Shown: positions 41,079-49,995 of the stretch, in pieces | Position numbering within the stretch: the stretch's first letter is position 1 | Layout: each line of letters begins with the position of its first letter | Source of the DNA: Acidobacteriota bacterium | GTDB taxonomy: Bacteria; Acidobacteriota; Terriglobia; Terriglobales; Acidobacteriaceae | Direction of reading: 5' to 3' | DNA length: 64,000 nucleotides | NCBI GenBank assembly: GCA_021792795.1 | Contig: JAJYUB010000004.1 | Coordinates: 1 to 64,000 of the forward strand | Program-made: the position numbers and the translations under genes | Notes under the pieces: model-generated | The model's input: only the letters and a program-made list of their open reading frames with translations | The model's database searches: none | What the model was told of the DNA's origin: nothing

Positions 41079-43228
41079 GCACGCAAGTCGTCGTTCAGAA
41101 CCCGCTAGAGTCCCCGCAGCAGGGCAGCAGTCTGCTGCGCTGGCTGACGCCGGAAGTCGCGCGCCGCGCGCACGAAATGCTGCTGCCGGCAACGGCGATC
41201 AGCATGGTGCTGGTCATGCTGGTTCCGTTGCCGGCCTTCGCGCTCGATCTGCTCTTGACGCTTTCGATTACGGCGTCCTTCCTGGTCTTTCTCTCCGCCG
41301 TGCAACTGCGCCGCGCCGTCGAGTTCTCCGTCTTTCCGACCCTGTTGTTGCTGCTGACGCTGTTTCGCCTGTCGCTGAACCTGGCCTCCAGCCGCCGCAT
41401 TCTTCTGCATGGGTTCGAGGGGACCGGCGCCGCCGGGCAGGTGATCGAGGCCTTTGGGCAGTTTGTGGTGGGCGGCAATTACATCGTTGGATTTGTCGTC
41501 TTCCTGGCGTTGATCGCCATTCAGTTTCTGGTGGTGAGCCATGGGGCGGTGCGCACCGCTGAGGTGACGGCGCGGTTCACTCTCGACGCGCTGCCGGGCA
41601 AGCAGATGGCCATCGATGCGGACTTGAACGCCGGAGTCATCAATGAGGCGACGGCCCGCAAGCGGCGCGAGGCGATCGCGCGCGAAGCCGAGTTTTATGG
41701 CGCCATGGACGGCGCGGCGCGCTTCAACCAACGAGACTCGATGGCGACCATATTAATCACCGCGATCAATATTATTGCCGGGCTGCTGATCGGGGTCTTT
41801 CAGCAGAACATCGCTGTCGGCGAAGCGCTGAAGACCTATACCGTGCTTACCGTCGGCGACGGCCTGGTCACGACGATCCCATCCCTGCTGGTTTCCGTGG
41901 CGGGCGGCATCGTCTTGACGCGCGCCGCGTCCTCCTCCAACTCCCTGGGCACAGAGATCGGGGCCCAGATCTTTGGGCGTCCCAATACCTTATGGATTGC
42001 AGCCGGCCTATTGACCATCATGGCCCTGATCCCCGGTCTGCCCAAGCTGCCCTTTCTGCTGATGGCGGCGGGCCTGGGCTACATGGCATACCGGATGCCC
42101 GCACCCGCGGCGGCGGTGGAAAACGAAGCGGCCGCGCCCGGGAAAGACGGCAAAGCGGCCGCCGGCGCGCCGGCGGACAACCTGGCCGCGCTGTTGCCGA
42201 TCGACGACTTGAGCCTCGAAATCGGCTTTCAGTTGATTCCGCTGGTCGATGAAAAGCAGGGTGGCCAGATGCTGGCGCGGGTCCGCGCGCTGCGCAAACA
42301 TCTCGCCAAGGAACTGGGCTTCATCATTCCGCCGGTGCATATTACGGACAACCTGCGCCTGAAACCGCGCGAGTACATCATCTCCTTGCGCAACACGGAG
42401 ATTGCGCGCTGGCAAACGGAAGGCCACCAACTGCTGGCCGTCAACGCCGATCCCAAGGCGCGCGCCTTGCCGGGAACGGAAACGCGAGAGCCGGCCTTCG
42501 GGGTGCCGGCGCGGTGGATCCAGCCGTCGCTGGCGGAACAAGCCATGGCCGCCGGATATTCCGTGGTCGATCCCACCACGGTGATCGCCACCCATCTTGG
42601 AGAGGTGATTCGCCGCGAAGCGCATCGCCTGCTGGGACGCGCGGAAACCAAGCGGCTGCTCGACAGTCTGCAAGAGACCCATCCCAAGCTGATCGAGGAA
42701 CTGGCACCGAAACTGATGACGCTGGGAGAAGTGCAGCGGGTCTTGCAGCAACTGTTGCGGGAACAGGTCTCGATTCGCGACCTTGGATCGTTGCTGGAAG
42801 TCATGGTGGAAGCCGCCGCGACCAACAAGAACACGGTCCATCTTGTGGAAACGATCCGGCAATCGATGGGCCGCACTCTGATGCAGCCGATGCTCGATGC
42901 CGAGGGGCAAATGCGCGTCTTTGTGCTCGACCCATCGCTGGAAGAGGAAGTGCTGGCCACGGTGGAGGGAGAGAGCGCGCAACGCCTGCTGGGCGATGGA
43001 AGCCAGCCGTCGCGCAACGCCACCACCTTTTTGCGGCGGATCGTTGAGTCCTGGAAACAATTGACCGGGGGAGCGTCAGTTTCGGGGAGTCCGGTGCTCC
43101 TATGCTCCAGTCCGGCCCGTTATTACCTGCGGCGCTGGCTGGAGCCGTTTATGCCGCGGGTGGCCGTGATCGCGCCCGCCGAGCTGCCGGCGGACATGCG
43201 GGTGCGCTCGTTAGGGACATTGAGTTAG
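41075..43228 (+). CDS. flhA: Flagellar export gate protein FlhA
   Basis: 717 residues: about eight transmembrane segments in the first 330 residues with the conserved FHIPEP-family loop (GAVRTAEVTARFTLDALPGK, QMAIDADLNAG) and the C-terminal cytoplasmic nonameric-ring domain that receives chaperone-substrate complexes. The start overlaps the flhB stop (GTGA). Confidence 0.94.
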   Translation: MSTQVVVQNPLESPQQGSSLLRWLTPEVARRAHEMLLPATAISMVLVMLVPLPAFALDLLLTLSITASFLVFLSAVQLRRAVEFSVFPTLLLLLTLFRLSLNLASSRRILLHGFEGTGAAGQVIEAFGQFVVGGNYIVGFVVFLALIAIQFLVVSHGAVRTAEVTARFTLDALPGKQMAIDADLNAGVINEATARKRREAIAREAEFYGAMDGAARFNQRDSMATILITAINIIAGLLIGVFQQNIAVGEALKTYTVLTVGDGLVTTIPSLLVSVAGGIVLTRAASSSNSLGTEIGAQIFGRPNTLWIAAGLLTIMALIPGLPKLPFLLMAAGLGYMAYRMPAPAAAVENEAAAPGKDGKAAAGAPADNLAALLPIDDLSLEIGFQLIPLVDEKQGGQMLARVRALRKHLAKELGFIIPPVHITDNLRLKPREYIISLRNTEIARWQTEGHQLLAVNADPKARALPGTETREPAFGVPARWIQPSLAEQAMAAGYSVVDPTTVIATHLGEVIRREAHRLLGRAETKRLLDSLQETHPKLIEELAPKLMTLGEVQRVLQQLLREQVSIRDLGSLLEVMVEAAATNKNTVHLVETIRQSMGRTLMQPMLDAEGQMRVFVLDPSLEEEVLATVEGESAQRLLGDGSQPSRNATTFLRRIVESWKQLTGGASVSGSPVLLCSSPARYYLRRWLEPFMPRVAVIAPAELPADMRVRSLGTLS

Positions 43229-43278
43229 CTGAAAGGCGCCGGAAGATGGCCCGCCGGCATGCAGAAGGAGAGAGCAGA

Positions 43279-44277
43279 ATGCCTGTACCGAAGTTTCCAT
43301 GCACGGCAGACCGTGAACCCAAGGCCCCCATTCCGCTGCTGACCGGTCAACTTCAGCCGGAGGCTGAAGCGAGCGCAGCATCCTTGCCGGACGCGCCTTT
43401 CCAGCAGATGGACGCAGCCGAGCGCGAACAAATCCTGATCGAGCATCTGCCGGTGGTGCGCTTTATCGCGCGCCGCATTCATGAACACCTGCCCGCGCAT
43501 GTGGAGATGGACGACCTGGTGAGCGCGGGCATGGTCGGATTGGCGGACGCATTCAACAAATTCGATGCGGGCAAAAAGGTACAGTTCCGCAGCTATGCCC
43601 AATTTCGCATTCGCGGGGCCATTCTCGACAGCCTTCGCACCTTGGACTGGAGCCCGCGCGATCTGCGCCGCAAGGGGCGGGCCATCGAAGCCGCCATGCA
43701 TCGTTTGACCGGACGTCTGGGCAGGACGCCCTTGGAGAACGAAATCGCCGCCGAGATGGACATGTCTTTGCAGGAATATCAACACCTGTTGACGGACCTG
43801 CGAGGCCTGGAAATCGGCAGTCTCGATGTGGGCCATACGGAGGATTCATCCGAGGATGAAGTGGCGTATATGCCCAGTTCGCCGGAAGAGGGGCCGTTGT
43901 TCCACTGCCTGAAGGGAGAGATGCGGGCCAGACTGGCGGATGCGATCGCCGCATTGCCGGAGCGGGAACGGCTGGTACTGACCCTTTACTACTACGAGGA
44001 AATGACGATGAAAGAAATCGGACTCACGCTGGATGTGGTGGAGTCGCGCGTTTCCCAGATCCACACCTCCGCGGTGTTGCATCTGCGGTCCTTGCTGGCG
44101 AATCCTCCCGCGTCCGCCGCCAAAGAGCGTACCGGCAAACGGAATGCGGGCCGTCTCCGGATGCAGCGGCCAGCACATGCGGGACCGGGCGCAGTCCCTC
44201 CCGGCAAACGCACTGGAGAAGGGCGTCCACTGGCGCCGCGGGCTGAGGAGGGAGAGAACAAATGGATAAGCCGCTAG
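43279..44277 (+). CDS. fliA: Flagellar sigma factor FliA (sigma-28)
   Basis: 332 residues. Sigma region 2 (LVSAGMVGLADAFNKFDAGK, then QFRSYAQFRIRGAILDSLR and DWSPRDLRRKG), region 3 and region 4 (LPERERLVLTLYYYEEMTMK, EIGLTLDVVESRVSQIHTSA) are clear. It has about 50 extra N-terminal and 60 extra C-terminal residues compared with the common 240-residue form. The ATG at 43279 follows AAGGAGAGAG. It would read the sigma-28 promoters found before cheX, both stator operons, flgM and fliC, and is held by FlgM until the hook is done. flhF and flhG, often placed between flhA and fliA, are absent. Confidence 0.93.
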   Translation: MPVPKFPCTADREPKAPIPLLTGQLQPEAEASAASLPDAPFQQMDAAEREQILIEHLPVVRFIARRIHEHLPAHVEMDDLVSAGMVGLADAFNKFDAGKKVQFRSYAQFRIRGAILDSLRTLDWSPRDLRRKGRAIEAAMHRLTGRLGRTPLENEIAAEMDMSLQEYQHLLTDLRGLEIGSLDVGHTEDSSEDEVAYMPSSPEEGPLFHCLKGEMRARLADAIAALPERERLVLTLYYYEEMTMKEIGLTLDVVESRVSQIHTSAVLHLRSLLANPPASAAKERTGKRNAGRLRMQRPAHAGPGAVPPGKRTGEGRPLAPRAEEGENKWISR

Positions 44278-45239
44278 CGCAGGAAGAAATCGATGCCCTG
44301 TTTGCCGCAGCCCGCACTCGTGTCAGAAGCGTCAAGGAGCCGCCGGCCAACGCGCGGATGCAGCTTTTCACCTTCTCCCGCGTCGGCCAGATCAATAACG
44401 AGCAGATGCGCGCCATAAGCCTGCTCAACGACAATTTCGCCCGCAACCTGACGCATAACCTGGGCGCGTTTCTGCGCAGCCGGTTTCAGGTGGCTTTGGC
44501 CTCGGCGGAACAGTTGCCATATTCGGAGTTTGTCGAGCGCGTTCCGGACATCTGCTATGTCGCCTCCGTCCGGCTGGAGCCGCTAGGGGCCGTCTGCGGC
44601 CTGGAACTGGACCTGGCGCTGGCGCTTCCCATGATCGACCTGTTGCTGGGCGGAGAGGGCAAAGCGGCCGCGGTACGCGAGTTGACCGACATTGAGGAGT
44701 CGATCCTGGCCAGCGTGGTGGAGGTAAGCTGCCGCGAGTTGACATCGGCCTGGCAGCCGGTGGGGTTGACGTTCAATTTTGAAAAGCGGCAACAGCAGAC
44801 GCAGATTGCGCGCCTGATGTCTCTCACGGAAAAGACGCTTTCCATCAGTTTTGAAATTCGTATGCCGCATGTGCAGGGAAACCTGAACCTGGTCTTCCCG
44901 GCCGTTGTTTCCAACACCATTCTGCGTCGGCTGATTACCGATTGGGGACGGCAAAACCGGCGCCGTTCTCCGGAGGTCCTGGCCCGCATGGGAGAACGGC
45001 TGCAGCACATTCGGCTGCGGGGCGCTCTCCAATTGCCCTCCGTGCGGGTCCCTGCCACCGAGGTAGACGCGTTGCAGCCGGGTTCGATCGTGCGTTTGAA
45101 CCTGCCGGCAACTTCGCCTTCCGAACTGCGCATCGGCGGGATCCCTCTGTTCCACGCCATTCCGGTGCGCGCCGACCAACATCGTGGAGCGCAGATTACC
45201 GCGAGAAACAACCCTTTGTTGAACCGGGCCGTGGAGTGA
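44262..45239 (+). CDS. fliM: Flagellar motor switch protein FliM
   Basis: 325 residues. The N-terminal LAQEEIDALF contains the EIDALF peptide (residues 9-14) that binds CheY-P. The middle CheC-like domain and the C-terminal SpoA domain (VRVPATEVDALQPGSIVRLN) follow. Overlaps the end of fliA by 16 bases. fliL, often just before fliM, is absent. Confidence 0.93.
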   Translation: MDKPLAQEEIDALFAAARTRVRSVKEPPANARMQLFTFSRVGQINNEQMRAISLLNDNFARNLTHNLGAFLRSRFQVALASAEQLPYSEFVERVPDICYVASVRLEPLGAVCGLELDLALALPMIDLLLGGEGKAAAVRELTDIEESILASVVEVSCRELTSAWQPVGLTFNFEKRQQQTQIARLMSLTEKTLSISFEIRMPHVQGNLNLVFPAVVSNTILRRLITDWGRQNRRRSPEVLARMGERLQHIRLRGALQLPSVRVPATEVDALQPGSIVRLNLPATSPSELRIGGIPLFHAIPVRADQHRGAQITARNNPLLNRAVE

Positions 45240-45300
45240 TGCCGGCCAGGCAAACGAAAGCGTAATGCGCGACGGGAAACCCCGTTCCGCCGTATGAAAA

Positions 45301-46371
45301 ATGAGGTTGTCCATGATGGCAAGCAATCGAAGAGTTTTGGATTTGTGGATCGAGGTCGCATGCGCGCAACTGGAAGAACTGCTGCGCGTTCCGGTGGGGG
45401 CCCAAGCCACCGAGGACATTCCGCAGGCGGCCAGCGCCTATCGCAGCCAGTTGCTGTTCGAAGGCCCCGTGCATGGAGTGATGTATGTGACCGCCTCGGC
45501 GGCCAGCATGGTGCAATTGGCGCAAATGGTTGTCGGGGAGCCGGTCGACCCGCATGCTGCCTGGACAGAAGAAGGGCTGGAGGCGTGGCAGATCTGGCTG
45601 ACTGCGGCCAGCGGCAAGCTAGCGGCGCGTCTGTCGGAAGAATTCCCAGAAGCTTCTCAGGGCCCCTGTGGCATTCTGTTGCGCGAAACCACGGCGGTCG
45701 AGGGAGTGCATCTGGCCTCCGGACCCGAGACGGCCGCCTCCGGCGCCGCCGTCCAGGAATGGCTGCTGCGGGCGGGGGAGGGGGAAATTGCGCTTTCCGT
45801 CAGTTTGCAGGTGAAATTTCCCGGCGAAGAGTTTCCGGTTTCCGAGGCGGATGCATCCCCGGCGGCGAGCGCCCCAGCGGGGCAAGAAAGCGAAGAGAAG
45901 ATGGAAGACCCTGCCCAGGAAATCGAGGCCGACATTTCGTTGCCGGCGGTCGCGCCGAATCCTCCCGCAGACGGCCCGGTCTTCCAGCCTGCGCAGGAGG
46001 ACAAAAAAGAGTTGCAGGATGGGGAGCGTCAGCCGGCCCCGCAGCAGACCGAGGACCCTCGCGCGCCGGAGTCGAACCCTCCGTCTTCAAAGCCCGGCAA
46101 TGGGCAGCGGCTCGACCTGCTGCTCGATATCGAACTGGAGGCGACGCTTCGTTTCGGCGCACTGGAGTTGCCGCTGCGAGAGGTGTTGGAACTGGGTCCC
46201 GGCGATGTTTTGCCGTTGGATCGGCACGTGCGGGAGCCGGTCGATCTGGTGGTCGGCGACCGTATTGTCGCCCGCGGCGAAGTGGTCCTGGTCGAAGGAA
46301 ATTTTGCCCTGCACGTTACCGAGGTGGCGGAGCCGCGCCGCCGGTTGGAGACCATTCGATGCTTGTTCTAG
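45301..46371 (+). CDS. FliN/FliY-like switch protein with an N-terminal domain
   Basis: 356 residues. The C-terminal SpoA domain (about 275-345: DLLLDIELEATLRFGALELP, LREVLELGPGDVLPLD, VARGEVVLVEGNFALHVTEV) is a clear FliN domain. The N-terminal 160 residues resemble a CheC/FliM-middle fold (GVMYVTASAASMVQLAQMVV) without a clear phosphatase E-x-x-N motif, and an acidic, Pro/Glu-rich linker joins them. It is FliY-like in layout. It follows fliM, as expected for the C-ring pair. The start could be at 45301 or a few codons later (MMAS). Confidence 0.82.
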   Translation: MRLSMMASNRRVLDLWIEVACAQLEELLRVPVGAQATEDIPQAASAYRSQLLFEGPVHGVMYVTASAASMVQLAQMVVGEPVDPHAAWTEEGLEAWQIWLTAASGKLAARLSEEFPEASQGPCGILLRETTAVEGVHLASGPETAASGAAVQEWLLRAGEGEIALSVSLQVKFPGEEFPVSEADASPAASAPAGQESEEKMEDPAQEIEADISLPAVAPNPPADGPVFQPAQEDKKELQDGERQPAPQQTEDPRAPESNPPSSKPGNGQRLDLLLDIELEATLRFGALELPLREVLELGPGDVLPLDRHVREPVDLVVGDRIVARGEVVLVEGNFALHVTEVAEPRRRLETIRCLF

Positions 46372-46474
46372 ACATTTTTACAGCCGGGACACGCTGCGGA
46401 ACGGTCCACGCAACCGGACGCCTGGAAACAGCGTTCCCGGCAACGGAAATCGAAGACGACGAAGGCGGAGGTAA

Positions 46475-47473
46475 ATGACGATGTGGATGGAGCAGCTACA
46501 GACAGGCAGAAAGGCGGCGCTTATGGAGCTTACCCCGACTTGGGCGGAAGCTGCCCGGAGTCCCGATGCGTGGCCATTGCCCTGGGGCAGGACAGCCCAG
46601 CACCCCTCTCTTTTAAATACCTGCATGAATGCCTCCTGCAAAACCAGCTGGCTGCGGTTGTGGAGGCGGCGGAATGTTCCTCGCTTTGAGGGGCAATGGG
46701 CATGCAGCCAGGAATGCATGCGCGTGCTGATCGAGCAGGCGGTGGAACGGGAGCTGGGCGACGGAACGCCGCTGGAACCCAAAAAACACAAACACCGCAT
46801 TCCGCTCGGGCTGTTGATGTTGTCTCAGGGATGGATCACCCAGGAACAATTGCGCAAGGCGCTCGAAGCGCAGCGCGAGGCTGGGGGGAAGGCGCGCATC
46901 GGCGCGTGGCTCATGCGGCAGGCGGGCCTTTCCGAGGAGCAGGTCACTCGCGCGCTCAGCATGCAATGGGGGTGCCCGGTGCTGTCTCTTACCGGTCATC
47001 AGCCGGAGGCGGTCTCGACGCTGATTCCGCGAATCCTGTTGGACACCTATGGAATGGTGCCGCTGCGCAATGGCTCCAGCCGGTTGGCGTACCTTGCCTT
47101 TGAAGACCGGATGGATTCCACGGTGGCCCTCGCGGTGGAACGGATGAGCGGAATCCATATCGAGTCGGGCGTGGTAACGGCATCGCAATTTATGCGTGTG
47201 CATGAGCGGATGATGGGGGCCGCCTTTCCAAAAACGCAACTGATGGAAGTGAAATCGTCAAGCATGGTGGCAAGAGAAATAGCTGCGGTGATCGAGCGGG
47301 TCCGCCCGCACCAGACAAAGCTGGTGCGGATGCACCGGTACTTCTGGTTACGCCTGTGGCGCACTCCCGCGCCTGCCTTGTCCGTGTCTGGATCGCAGGC
47401 GGGCCCCCGCGGCCTTGTGCCCAGGATCCACCAGGTGGAAGATGTCCTCATTCGCTTGCAGCCCGAAGACTAA
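46475..47473 (+). CDS. Zinc-finger protein with an MshEN/GspE-N-like domain (unknown function)
   Basis: 332 residues, not a known flagellar part. Residues 50-81 have two C-x(3-4)-C pairs (C50, C55, C77, C81; CMNASC and CSQEC) around a Trp/Arg-rich stretch, a likely zinc site. Residues about 109-170 form the tandem repeat of GspE/MshE N-terminal domains: PLGLLMLSQGWITQEQLRKA then RIGAWLMRQAGLSEEQVTRA, followed by LSMQWGCPVLSL and the rest of the GspE-N fold to about 230. This fold binds cyclic-di-GMP in MshE-type ATPases. No ATPase domain follows. It lies after the fliM-fliN/Y genes and just before flgF, so a c-di-GMP-linked role at the motor or in export is an inference. Confidence 0.75.
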   Translation: MTMWMEQLQTGRKAALMELTPTWAEAARSPDAWPLPWGRTAQHPSLLNTCMNASCKTSWLRLWRRRNVPRFEGQWACSQECMRVLIEQAVERELGDGTPLEPKKHKHRIPLGLLMLSQGWITQEQLRKALEAQREAGGKARIGAWLMRQAGLSEEQVTRALSMQWGCPVLSLTGHQPEAVSTLIPRILLDTYGMVPLRNGSSRLAYLAFEDRMDSTVALAVERMSGIHIESGVVTASQFMRVHERMMGAAFPKTQLMEVKSSSMVAREIAAVIERVRPHQTKLVRMHRYFWLRLWRTPAPALSVSGSQAGPRGLVPRIHQVEDVLIRLQPED

Positions 47474-47641
47474 ATGCGGTGGGTCCCATGCCCGGGCCTC
47501 CATGCGGGCGGCATCGCAGTCGGCGTGCGAGCGGGACCGCCCGCAACGGCTGGGAGAGGACACTGCAAGGAGCGCTTTCATCCGGCCCGGGCGATGCGGG
47601 CCGCCGAGATGAGCCTTTTCTAATCTCTCAACCGCCCACTC

Positions 47642-47657
47642 CGGCACGCACAGTGCA
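47642..47657 (+). promoter_or_regulatory. Sigma-54 promoter for flgF-flgG-flgA-flgH-flgI-flgJ
   Basis: CGGCACG-CACA-GTGCA: the -24 element matches 6 of 7, the -12 element 4 of 5, and GG (47643-47644) and GC (47655-47656) are separated by exactly 10 bases. The flgF start is 33 bases further on. Confidence 0.72.
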
Positions 47658-47689
47658 TATAGACCCAGCATTGGAGAAATCAGGCAAAC

Positions 47690-48427
47690 GTGGACAGCGG
47701 ATATTATGCGGCATTTACCGGATTATTGGCGCGCCAGCAGGCGATGGACGCTGTTGCCAACAATCTTGCCAATACGAACACCACCGGCTTTCGCGCCGAG
47801 CGAGAGTTTTTCAGCGATGCGCTGACCGGCCCGAACGCCTTCGGCTCGCAGTTGAACGCGGCGGTGAACGACTATGGCGTTTTGGGCGGCAACCAGATCG
47901 ACCTTTCGCAGGGGCAGATGGTGAGCACCGGAAATCCTCTGGATCTCGCTCTTGAAGGGCAGGGCTTTTTTGCTGTCGAGGACCAGCAGGGCAACATCCA
48001 ATACACGCGCGATGGATCGTTTACCCGTTCCACCAAAGGCGTGCTGACGACCCGTCAAGGCGAGCCAGTCCTGGATGTAAAGGGAAAGCCCATCACCATT
48101 CCGACGGGTGCCGTGACGATAGCGGGCGATGGCACGGTTTCGGTGAATGGGGGCGTGGCGGGGAAGGTTGGCGTGTTTACCTTTGCGGCCGGAACGCCAC
48201 TGGTCCCGGAAGGAGTCAGTCGCTATCAGGCGCCGCCGAAGTCGGCGAAGCTGACAACGGCGGCCGTGGTGCATCAGGGAAAATTGGAAAGTTCCAACCA
48301 GAATGTCGTCGAGGGAACGCTGCAGTTAATTCTGGTGCAGCGGCAGGCGGAAATGATGATGAAGGCCCTGTCGGTTTTCAGTAACGAGCTGGACCTACAG
48401 GCGAGCCAGGATCTGCCGCGGGCGTGA
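47690..48427 (+). CDS. flgF: Flagellar rod protein FlgF
   Basis: 245-residue proximal rod protein. N-terminal GLLARQQAMDAVANNLANTN, then TTGFRAEREFF; middle GNPLDLALEGQGFFAVE; C-terminal SSNQNVVEGTLQLILVQRQA. The start is GTG with a distant GGAGA site. flgG follows after 87 bases. Confidence 0.9.
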   Translation: MDSGYYAAFTGLLARQQAMDAVANNLANTNTTGFRAEREFFSDALTGPNAFGSQLNAAVNDYGVLGGNQIDLSQGQMVSTGNPLDLALEGQGFFAVEDQQGNIQYTRDGSFTRSTKGVLTTRQGEPVLDVKGKPITIPTGAVTIAGDGTVSVNGGVAGKVGVFTFAAGTPLVPEGVSRYQAPPKSAKLTTAAVVHQGKLESSNQNVVEGTLQLILVQRQAEMMMKALSVFSNELDLQASQDLPRA

Positions 48428-48514
48428 TTCGACCAAGTTCCGTGGCGACCGGTTGCATGTTCCGCGAAACGCAGTAGCGGAGGAACGAAGCCGGGCAAAT
48501 AAGGAGAAGCAGCC

Positions 48515-49303
48515 ATGATTCGCGCTTTATACACAGCCGCCAGCGGGATGAGCGCCGAGCAGCTCAACCTCGATACGATCGCCAACAATCTGTCCAACTC
48601 CGGCACCGTCGGATTTCGCAGCAAGCGGCTTCAGTTTCAGGACATGATCTATCAAAACCTGATTACTCCAGGAGCGGCGCAAAGCGCGCAGACAGTCTCC
48701 GCCGGCCTGCAGGTAGGTCTGGGAACGCGCTCGACCGAGAGCGAGACGATCCTGACCCAGGGAGGATTCAACCAGACCAATAACCCGCTCGACCTGGCGA
48801 TCCAGGGAAACGGATTTTTTCAGGTCCAGCTTCCCGACGGGACGATTGACTACTCGCGCGCCGGCAATTTCCAGCTCAACAATCAAGGCCAAATGGTGGA
48901 TGTCAACGGCAACCTGCTGTTGCCGGCAGTGACCGTGCCATCCAATGCCACCTCGGTGACGATCACGCAGTATGGCGTGGTGAACGCGAGCCTTCCCGGT
49001 CAGGCCAATCCTTCGCAGCTCGGTCAGATTCAGCTCGCCACATTTTCCAACCCCGGGGGATTGAACAATGTCGGCTCCAACCTGTTTCAGGCGACGCTTT
49101 CATCCGGACAGGCGGTGCTGGGCAATCCGGGAGACGCCACCGGCGTGGGGACCTTGCAGCAGGGATATCTGGAAAACTCGAACGTCGATGTGGTGCAGGA
49201 ATTTGTCGCGATGATCATGGCGCAGCGCGCCTATGAGAGTAACGCGAAGGTGGCCACGGCCGCCGACAACATGTACCAGCAGGTGAACAGCCTGGTGAAG
49301 TGA
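48515..49303 (+). CDS. flgG: Flagellar distal rod protein FlgG
   Basis: 262 residues, the standard length. MIRALYTAASGMSAEQLNLD, TIANNLSNSGTVGFRSKR, NPLDLAIQGNGFFQVQLPDG and the C-terminal LENSNVDVVQEFVAMIMAQR are hallmark FlgG sequence. AAGGAGAAG precedes the ATG. Overlaps flgA by 4 bases. Confidence 0.95.
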   Translation: MIRALYTAASGMSAEQLNLDTIANNLSNSGTVGFRSKRLQFQDMIYQNLITPGAAQSAQTVSAGLQVGLGTRSTESETILTQGGFNQTNNPLDLAIQGNGFFQVQLPDGTIDYSRAGNFQLNNQGQMVDVNGNLLLPAVTVPSNATSVTITQYGVVNASLPGQANPSQLGQIQLATFSNPGGLNNVGSNLFQATLSSGQAVLGNPGDATGVGTLQQGYLENSNVDVVQEFVAMIMAQRAYESNAKVATAADNMYQQVNSLVK

Positions 49304-49995
49304 GGGCCGTGAAATTGTTGCATCGCACACGCGTTTGCAGCGGAAGCTTGAGAAGTCCAATGATGCTGAGAAGGACCATCCTCGGAGTATTGGTCACGCT
49401 GATCGGCAGCTGCGCCTTGGGCCAGACGGCCTGTACGGCGCGCACGCCGCAGCAGGCGCTTCCGCCGGGATGGAAGGTCCAGTTTCAGGATGTGAAATCG
49501 GAGGCGGCCTCCAGCCGGTACCGGCTGGTTCGTGTCGTGCTGGATCCCGCGTTACAGCGCCGCTGGGCGTTCATCGGAAACTGTGCCCATCCGGAATGGC
49601 CGCTCCAGGCGGTGGCGGTTGCTGCAGCGCCGGCGGCGCTTCCCGCTCCAGATGCATCTTCCGCGGCGCAGGCCGCGCTTGTTCCAGCCGGACGCGTTCC
49701 ACATCGGACCGTCGCCGTCCGTGCAGCCGTTCTCCCCCAGCCCTCCCCCCCATTCCCGGCTGTGCGCATGTCCCCGGGGTTGTCCGCGCCTGTTTCCTCC
49801 GCGGTGACGCCGTTGGTCCGCGCCGGAGACCGGGTGCATCTCTGGAGTTCCGAGACCAATGTCCGTCTGGAGATTGAAGTGGTCGCCCTGGAGTATGGGC
49901 GTGCCGGCCAGGTCATCCGTCTGCGGCGTGTCGGCCAGGGAACGTTGTTGGCCGGAGTGGTCGTCGGCAAGGATTCCGCGGAGTTGATGCCATGA
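49300..49995 (+). CDS. flgA: P-ring assembly chaperone FlgA
   Basis: 231 residues as read from GTG 49300 (overlapping the flgG stop). A signal peptide begins at MMLRRTILGVLVTLIGS, so the ATG at 49360 is a likely alternative start. The C-terminal SAF-like FlgA domain is clear: VRAGDRVHLWSSETNVRLEI, GRAGQVIRLRRVGQGTLLAG. The middle is Pro/Ala-rich. It would work in the periplasm to help FlgI form the P-ring around the rod. Confidence 0.8.
   Translation: MRAVKLLHRTRVCSGSLRSPMMLRRTILGVLVTLIGSCALGQTACTARTPQQALPPGWKVQFQDVKSEAASSRYRLVRVVLDPALQRRWAFIGNCAHPEWPLQAVAVAAAPAALPAPDASSAAQAALVPAGRVPHRTVAVRAAVLPQPSPPFPAVRMSPGLSAPVSSAVTPLVRAGDRVHLWSSETNVRLEIEVVALEYGRAGQVIRLRRVGQGTLLAGVVVGKDSAELMP

Noticed and set aside
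48443-48457. TGGCGAC...TTGCA before flgG
   Set aside because: It looks like sigma-54, but GG-GC spacing is 9 bases and flgG lies close behind flgF in an operon.
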